Origin: Thinopyrum elongatum
Lineage: Eukaryota > Streptophyta > Magnoliopsida > Poales > Poaceae
Direction: 5' to 3'
Length of the DNA stretch: 64,000 bases
Assembly: GCA_011799875.1 (NCBI GenBank)
Contig: CM022298.1
Span: forward strand, 496,351,180 to 496,415,179
Under the pieces are notes generated by a model. The model saw only the letters and a program-made list of their open reading frames with translations, ran no database searches and was not told where the DNA came from. Positions 56,901 through 64,000 of this stretch are shown here, in pieces (within the stretch, counting starts at the first letter, position 1; the number at the start of each line of letters is the position of its first letter). The position numbers and the translations under genes were made by a program.

Positions 56901-58064
56901 GTGGTTCGTCCTAAGACATGCAAAATGGCTAGGCCGGCGCAGCAGCTCACCAGAAGCACACGGGTGCCACTGGCTCGAGCCGTAGAGGCTCGGGAGCACA
57001 CTAATGGCAGCGGCGGCGACGGTCAGAGCACGACACGGCGGCGAGCTAGATAGGAGGGACCAGAGCGGCTCGGGAGAGAGGTGGAGGGAGATGGTGGCTC
57101 ACCGGGCGGCTACGAAAAGCCTACGACAAATTAGTAGCCGCAGTGCGTCGCCTGAGACGGAGGGATCGCCGGCGATCGGAGATGTGGTCGGGGCCGATCG
57201 GCGGCAGCAGGGCTCTCCGGCTCCGCTTGAGGGCACCAGGAGAAGAGTCAGACCTCGGCGAGGCTGGCGGACACAACGGAGGGGGCCGGCGGTGGCTGTC
57301 GCCGTGGCAAAGCGAGTCGGACGGCGGCGGTTGCGCTCGGGCACGGGAGAGAAGAGGGGAGGAGAGTGGCCGACCGAGGGAGAGAGGGGGAAACTGACGG
57401 AGGACGTCCAGGGGGAAGTGCTCGGGGTCGCCCTTATCCTCTCGGCCGCTCCTGTAGCATCGGTGGGCGTCGCGCTGTCGGCGTTTCGCCGGCGCGCGCG
57501 CGGCGACCACGGGCGCGTCGACACGCAGGTGAGAGAGAGAGGGAGATGGGCCTGGTGGGCTGGGTTCGGCGCACTGTGCACTTAGGCCCAGTGCACAGTG
57601 CCTCTTCCCTTTTTATTTTTTTGCTTCTGTTTTCTTTTCTGTTTGCAAATTGTTTGAGCACTAAATGACTTTTATAAAATAGGAGACCTGGTCCAAATAT
57701 TACAGTGCATTATTACCTATTATCAAAAACTAGTTTGGGTGAAATTCTATTTCATATTTAATTTAGATTAATTAAAAGGTTATTAAATATTGCTTTTTGC
57801 CACTGTTTGAGGTTGTTGGAGTCACTTAACTAATCCCACTAATGTTGGTTACAATTCTATAATTGCCTCTGAATTATCTGCTATTTAATGAACATTTTAG
57901 TTTCCAATTTGGAACAACTTTTATTTTCATTTTAAATTTGAATTCTCAATTTGAATTGAAATTTGAAATAAGCTATGATCCAAATGATGATCAAGCCCTG
58001 TTAACCATGGTGACTTGGCATTTTGAGAGGGTGATCACTGTAGTGTGATGCTGGGGATGTTACA
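53908..58064 (-). repeat. 3' LTR of LARD copy 2 (4157 bp)
   Basis: Plus-strand ends TGTGACGCCCCGG and GATGTTACA. Holds, inverted: beta (54207-54307), hairpin (54357-54377), motif array (55380-55580), alpha (55890-55979), TTGAC/GTCAA clusters (about 56365-56615) and the GC-rich stretch (56640-57600). Confidence 0.92.
54207..55979 (-). CDS. Candidate spliced LTR-borne ORF, LARD copy 2 (3' LTR)
   Basis: Alpha (55979 down to 55890, 90 bases) is open: DTDVVPETDAAPEVDYTPDD, ending CCAG before GCAAGC. Beta (54307 down to 54207, 101 bases) is open: DDGAPEPATPADG, a five-tyrosine run, PSGEYYYEELSDDQE, then a stop. One-base plus two-base phase joins them as in copy 1, although the residues differ at many places. 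This independent, intact and diverged copy is the best evidence that the pair was once under coding constraint. Confidence 0.42.
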
Positions 58065-58076
58065 AATCTCCTCCAC
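58065..58076 (-). promoter_or_regulatory. Polypurine tract of LARD copy 2
   Basis: Minus strand GTGGAGGAGATT directly before TGTAAC, the same tract as in copy 1. Confidence 0.75.
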
Positions 58077-61000
58077 TACAAGAAATCTCGTCCCGAGATT
58101 TAAGTGGGGAAGTAAGGGTAACTTCGGGAGAACTGACCTTTGCAAGGTCGAACATCTGGTGGTTAACTCAGGGGATGTGGCGGAAAATTTCTCTCGAATT
58201 GAAATTTAAGAAAAACATCGAGAGCAAAGTATGAAGGTTCAATAGGAAGTTTCAAGCGAATGGACAAACGTTCTTTACCTGAACAGAGTGTGAGAAGGGG
58301 GTTCAGAGCATCGGGAATAGATCATCTCTCGGAGGGTGACTCGTGATAACACACCAAGTCATATACAAAGAATATTTCAGAATCAAGGTTGTACAGGAGA
58401 GTCAGGTTCCGATCCTGTGGAACTGTGGAGGGGTGTCGATCAAAAGTAGGGAGAACGGTGGCATCTTACTGGTCACGACATCAAGGCATGTCAGAGAATA
58501 GTCTATCAGTTATGTCGGTAACAACGTCGGTACCAAGTGTGAGGGACGAAGAGAACCATTTTCCTGCTCGTTAAAACGAGGCGGACCAATAGGCAAAGTT
58601 CTCATCCATCAGTGATTCCGAAATGTCATCAACAATAGTAACAGGGTCTCACCGACAAGGTTGTACATCGGGATGTTTTATAAGTAGGGAATTATTTCTG
58701 CTTATATCATATAGATCACAAGAAGGGTTAAACAAACCAATGGAGAGGAAAATGTGTTTATACACAAGAATTGGAAGTATACCCTTCCCAGGGAAAAGCG
58801 GAGCATGATATACATGATAGGCCAGCAAGATCCAAAGCATTTAGATAAAGGGGCGAGGGAAGAATCATGATATTACCCATACAACAGTGTTTGGATAATA
58901 GATCAAGAAACATCTAGCAATGTGCTTCCAATGTTCAAGTTGGTGTTCTGAATACCACAGTCATGCTTCGAGGCAGCAATGATATGATGTCAAGTAAAGA
59001 TTGGGTTCGAAGATCTCAAGAGATACCGAGATACAATTCCAAGGTTATCTCAGAGTGTAAGGAATAACCAAGCACAACCAGGTCTGTGTTGGCAGAAAGT
59101 CAAGATGTCATTGATGATATCACAAATCATCGAGGGGCAGGGATGGTATTTCTAGCCATGAATTCAATTGATATCCTGAAAGAGCTCGGAATGTTGATGA
59201 TGATCACGACACATTTGTCGAGAGGCTCTATGAAGATGCAATCGAACATCGACGGCATCCGGCAAAAGGGAATGATGAAGCGAAAGGTTATTGAAACCAC
59301 GAATATGACACAAGCTCAAAATCAAGCTTGTTGTTCAGGGTGGAATGATAAGATGAGGAAGATCGACGTAAGCTTCGCTTATCGTCGAAAGTTGTGCTCC
59401 GGGAATAAGGACCAGGTAGCACAGTTAAAATTTAGCATGATAGGGTTATAGCCGATCAGGCTAGGAATGACTGGAAGGATTATTAAACTCGTAAGCAACG
59501 AAAATTACTTGGAGTTATCGAATCGGAGTGCGGAATCTATTCACTTACCAGTGTTCTCGAGTGACCAACCACTCAGAACCCGGGGATATTGGAATTGGTG
59601 ATCAATAGTAGTTCGATGAAGAACTCATAAGAAGTTATGTAGTTCCTGTGATATTCCCGAGATACCAAGGGGTAACACTCGAGGGTAAATCAGGATAGGG
59701 GTTGGGCAGGCATATTGGTTTGCAGAAGACAAGTGCTTTAGCTTGTCCCCGAAATGGGATGAAAGAAGGACAATCATGGTCAGAACCACGATTGCAAAGG
59801 ATCAATTCACAGATACAAGATGAACTTGTATATCAAGGGGATAATTATTTGCTACGAGAAGTTTTCATGATAAGTTCCACATAGGGTCCATGGGCATGAA
59901 CACAAAGGTTCAAGGTCGACTCCCACTTCTTCAATGCATAACCTTTCATTTACTCCTCATTTTCGAAGAAATTGTAGTGCGGAAGATTTATCTGGCGAAG
60001 TACCAGAAGAGTATGACTCGCATAACTTTCGAGTTCACATGGATTAGGGAAAGCATAGGTTCAACCCATCGTGACATTTTTACAAAGCTATACAACACAA
60101 TAATAGGAGCGACAGGTACACGCTCGAAAGCAAGGGGCTGACGATTCGGAGTAGATGATACAATTCGCCAGAGGCATTTTGTATCAGGGGAGAACTCACA
60201 AGATTTTGGATGTTAAGGACACTGTCGGATAACAACCCAACAAGGGATCTGGCGAGTCACGACGGAATTGAGGAGAGTATCGATAATCAATCAGAGGGAG
60301 AAGGGATGCAAAGGCATCGGCTAATAGAAACATCTGAATAATTTGACTTTTAAATACAAAGGAATTATGATTTCCAAATCGGGGGATCAGAAGCATACGC
60401 TCTGATCAAAAGATGAGCAAGTTGAATAGAACTAGATGGACAATCATTTACAACTTGATTGGCCGAAAACCAACTCATGTGCAAAATGAGGTCTGAGCCG
60501 GAATGTCGAATTCTAGGAATTATCTGATGATAGCAAGCATTCGCAACAGATTGAATCAAGGGACGTAAATGGCATTGACAAGGAATGTCAACGAAGATTG
60601 CTAAGCATATGGAATTAATCGTAATGCAAGCAGAGAAGAATTCCAAGAGCAATAGTCTGCAGAGGATTTTTGGAAGATCGATTAACAATGGAAGGTATTT
60701 GGCGAAACACCTGAACAACTGTGGATGAACGGATACCTAGTAAATATGAGGAATTATCCGCAGTGCGAAAGAGGCTACACGGCAGTAGGCTCAAAGGATT
60801 CTCGGATTAAGTAGGAGTATTACGGGGTATCTCATACATAAAGAAGTAACTGGGAATGAAGATTCAAACGGCAAGGATGTGTAGCTATTCATAGTGATTA
60901 TCGGTAGTAGGGAACTTGCAAGAGCAGTAGGCCTAGTGGTCTCGGGAAATTTCGAGGAGTATCTTCGGAGGCTTCTGATGATGACATGCCATCTTCTGGA

Positions 61001-61250
61001 ATGAGAGGGGGGGCTCTCCGGGAGAAAGCGGTTACGAGAACCTAGTGTTGGAGTTAGCGAAATCAAAATCTTTAACCCGAAAGGAAGGGAGATCAGAGTC
61101 CCAGAGTAAAGACAAGGAATAAAAGATCCTAATACCACCCAGTTGGCGACGTGGGCCTGTTAGCCACACAGCCAAGTTAGTAAAACAGTTTTCGGTTACT
61201 AGACTCAACTTCGGCCAAGGAGTTGGAAAGGGGGTTCCTACAGGCAGTCG

Positions 61251-61262
61251 GCTCTGATACCA
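61251..61262 (-). promoter_or_regulatory. Primer binding site, initiator tRNA-Met type (copy 2)
   Basis: Minus strand TGGTATCAGAGC three bases from the 5' LTR, as in copy 1. Confidence 0.85.
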
Positions 61263-61265
61263 ACC

Positions 61266-64000
61266 TGTGACGCCCCGGCTTAATCCTGCACTAACCATAC
61301 ACGCAAATGCACACGATCAAGCCTAAGGACTCACTTGAAGATATCACAACACAACTCTAAAACAGAAATAAAGTCATACAAGCTTTATATTACAAGACAG
61401 GGGCCTCGAGGGCTCGAATACATAAGCTCGCATACAAGCGTCAGCGGAAGCATCAGATATCTGAGTACAGATATAAAAGAAAGACAGATAGGCCTTTAAA
61501 AGGCGGGGCAACAGAAAACACTCCGATCGAAAGGCGCAGGCCTCCTGCCTGGGATTCTCCGATCCTACTCCTAGTCGTCGGACGGCTCCTCGTAGTAGTA
61601 CTCGCCAGAATGGTAGTAGTAGTAGCCGTCGGCGGGGGCAGCTGGCTCAGGGGCTCCGTCATCTGGTTGCGACAAACTGATATGTGGAGAAAAAGAAACC
61701 AAAGCAACCGTGAGTACTCATCCGAAGTACTCAGCAAGCAAGGATCTACACTACATATGCAACATTTTCAAAGGAAGGCTGTATATGTGGACTGGGCTGC
61801 AGAAATGCCAGAATAGAGAGGAAAGCCTAGTCCTATCGAATACTAGCATCTTCATCATCTTCAGCGGTCTTGCAGCATTAGAAGAGTGCAGATTAGCATA
61901 ATGTAAAAGTTGTAGTAGTGTCATCAACCTCGCCCAGAGATCCTTCCTCGACTCCTTGTGAGAAAGCAATCCCAGAGCCATACTATCCAGTTATCATCTC
62001 AGGTGTCAGGTTCTAGTTGTATCGATCGGGATACAACTCCGAGTGTCCGTTACCGTAGGACAGGCTATCGATAGATGTTTTCTTCCCTGCAGGGGTGCAC
62101 CAAGTTACCCACCACGCTCGATTAACTCCGGCCGGACACAATTTGCTGGGTCATGCCCGGCCTCGGCCAAATGATACGCCGCAACCCGACCGAATACTTA
62201 ATAGAGAGGTCAGCACGCCGGACTAACCTATGCGCCCAGGGGTCTTGGGCCTTCGCCCCGGGAACTCCTGTGCGTTGCGAGGGCGGCCGAAAGCAGACCT
62301 AGCCCCCTTAATACAAGCGCGGGCTTAACCAGTCCAATCCAGCGCGCGTTGCTCCTCGCTGACGTCTATTAAGCTTCGGCTGATGTATATGACGCAGACC
62401 GCTCATACTATGCCCACGTGATGGTTAGTGCTATCAGGCCAGAGGCCCCTCGGATCAAATATCCAAACCGTTAGTGGATTAGGAGCGCGCGGTAATGAGC
62501 AGAGACATACGATTGATGTGACCCCGTCGCCCCGTCTCGAGGACTTCCTGCAAGGGCTAAGAATGCCCGGCCGCGCCTCGTAATTATCTCGCGGGCACCC
62601 TTCAGGTCAACCCGTCTCCACATCACTCGCATCACATGCTCGCACGGGTACCCCTCAGGGCCGACCCGACTTTAGTATCATGGTTATGTGGTAAAGCCAT
62701 AGTATCCGTGTGTCCAAAACGCCAAGGGGAACCCTGACGAATCACCCTCGATGGAATTCCACCTGATGTAATCGTCAAGGTGAACTAAGGAGGAATCACC
62801 CTCGAGGTCCACTCTTGAGGAGTTGCAAGACAACGTCGTTACCGGGAGTGGAGAAAGAGGAATCACCCTCGATGACCACAACCGATGAACTAACCTACAA
62901 GGTTAACATCAGAAGTGCTGATGAGGTATCACCCTCGGCACTCGATAGTAACCCAATAGTGTCGTACAACTAGGGGGGTGATGTGCGGTGCCGGGGCTTG
63001 GGCTTCAATCCCGTTGATCGGGTCTTCTGATAATCCAGCGGGGCAGTTGGGTCAAAATGGGGTCTCTGACGGGTCTCTAACCAGCCTATGCTAAGCAGTT
63101 TAGGAAAGCAGGTAATTATCAACAGCAGGTTACAAAATCAGGCTATGCATCAGAATAGGTAACGCAGTAGTAGCAGCAATTTCTAATACAAGCATAAGGG
63201 AGAAGAGAATAGGCGATATCGGAATGTTCAAAGTGGGGGGGGTGCTTGCCTGGAAGCTCTGCGTCAAAGATCTGGTCGTCAGGGGCTTAGTCGACCTCCG
63301 GAGCTGCGTCGGTCTCCAGGACTACGTCAGTGTCGGGGTCTATCGAGAGAGAAGAGGGGGAGGAAACAGATAAATACACAGCAAACATATGCAACACAGA
63401 GCATGCTATGCTAACGTGCAGTGTAGGGTTGCCTAAAGATATGTCTAAGCCATTTTAGTTATTTTAGGTTTTAAGTTGGATTTATTAACCGGTACATATG
63501 CACTATTCAGCTACCGGAAACAGGCTAAAAGTTGCGGGTTCACCTCCGTAGAGGGTCCCGACAAGGAAACATATAGTACGGTCGGCTTTGTCTCGCCGTT
63601 CTGAGCAACTTTCATGTATAAAGTTTTTCCATCCGAGTTACGGATTATTTTCTATGATTTTCTAAAGTTTTATCAATTTTCTGGAATTAGTTAAATTATC
63701 AGAAATAACCAGAAAAGGAAATATAACGTCAGCAGGACGTCAAGATGATGTCAGCAGTCAACTGTGCCTGGCCAGAGTCAAACCTGACTAGTGGGACCCA
63801 CTGGTCAGTGACTCAGGGCTAATTAGTGGATAATTAAAGTTAACCTAGGTTACTTAAGGGGGTGGACCCCACAAGTCAGTGTCTATTAGAGTTAACTAAT
63901 CAGGTTATAAATTAAAGTGTTTAATTAACTTAACTAAACAAAGGGGGCCCACTGGTCAGTGACTGGACCAGCATAGTCAGCACGTTGACCCGAGTCAACG
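61266..64000 (-). repeat. 5' LTR of LARD copy 2, partial
   Basis: Matches 53908 onward with scattered changes, for example one tyrosine codon fewer in beta. Runs off the window inside the TTGAC-rich stretch. A run of GACGTC-like and GTCAAC motifs lies near 63725-63785. Confidence 0.9.
61565..63339 (-). pseudogene. LTR-borne alpha/beta ORF with two stops (copy 2, 5' LTR)
   Basis: Alpha (63339 down to 63250, 90 bases) has one TAA where the sister LTR has a sense codon. Beta (61662 down to 61565) is in phase, with one TAG two codons before the normal stop. Decay since insertion is expected because LTRs are no longer copied. Confidence 0.4.

Larger units (their letters stand above)
58065..61265 (-). 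other. Noncoding interior of LARD copy 2
   Basis: 3201 bases, about 740 longer than the interior of copy 1. No gag or pol frames; longest open frames about 115-120 codons without family resemblance. A short frame after the PBS (MACHHQKPP.., near 60990) has a close counterpart in copy 1 (MACHRQKTP.., near 6010) and may be a gag start relic. Confidence 0.8.
53908..64000 (-). mobile_element. LARD-type LTR retrotransposon (copy 2), minus strand, cut by window end
   Basis: 3' LTR 53908-58064, interior 58065-61265, 5' LTR from 61266 to beyond the window. Inserted in the RNase H region of the Athila-type element; the left duplication would be ATCTT (53903-53907), the right one is outside. PBS and polypurine tract lie at the expected ends of the interior. 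The LTRs are nearly identical where both are visible, so this is also a fairly recent insertion. Confidence 0.9.

Noticed and set aside
57004..57585. 193-codon frame in LARD copy 2 LTR
   Set aside because: Equivalent region in sister LTRs is not open in the same way; overlapping frames on the other strand. Treated as compositional.
1..64000. CRISPR arrays, bacterial operons, rRNA or tRNA genes
   Set aside because: Nothing of this kind is seen; the tandem motifs present are LTR-internal or minisatellite repeats of a plant genome.

Overview
The window is a stretch of grass genome, most likely from a Triticeae species (wheat, goat grass, barley or rye). The evidence is nested LTR retrotransposons, several TA-flanked Stowaway-type MITEs, 4-kb LTR noncoding retroelements of the LARD type, and a 2.7-kb solo LTR whose 3' end matches the barley Nikita LTR as I remember its marker primers. 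The only apparently intact cellular genes are two tandem copies of an NRT1/PTR family (NPF) transporter gene, each with five coding exons and 559 residues, at 16288-19344 and 24421-27337. Nearly everything else is mobile DNA.

Layout. 1-13019: a MuDR (Mutator-like) transposase gene whose exon is split by a LARD (1707-12236, two LTRs of about 4.04 kb, 2.46-kb noncoding interior, TSD GGCCA). The transposase frame resumes exactly after the insertion but carries two further stops. 13020-16287: tandem repeats, a GC-rich leader-like segment and small elements upstream of NPF copy A. 19979-23658: a 3.7-kb solo LTR (TSD TGGCT) between the two NPF copies. 27338-30787: nested MITEs, a 5'-truncated LINE and unassigned sequence. 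30788-41783: three solo LTRs nested one inside another (TSDs GTTGC, AGACC, CCTGC). 41861-53907: a minus-strand Ty3/gypsy element of Athila type, cut by a 7.1-kb Helitron (46463-53591). Its RNase H end is cut again by a second LARD (53908 to beyond the window end).

Seven LTRs of one related family are present (two pairs and three solos, the last one partial). All share an unusual internal architecture: a promoter-like stretch with W-box or as-1-like motifs, a ~90-bp acidic exon-like block ending at a conserved GC-type splice donor, four copies of a GAGGGTGATNCCTC motif in a 198-202 bp span, a 21-bp hairpin, and a final block encoding a tyrosine-rich acidic tail that ends Asp-Gln-Glu-stop. The two blocks are in compatible splice phase in several divergent copies. 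This suggests an LTR-borne spliced gene in elements otherwise considered noncoding, and it is the most novel signal here. The Helitron is the second highlight: its CTAG 3' end, hairpin and A/T target are precise, and it carries two consecutive 42-bp exons that look like the K-box of an AGL12-type MADS gene.
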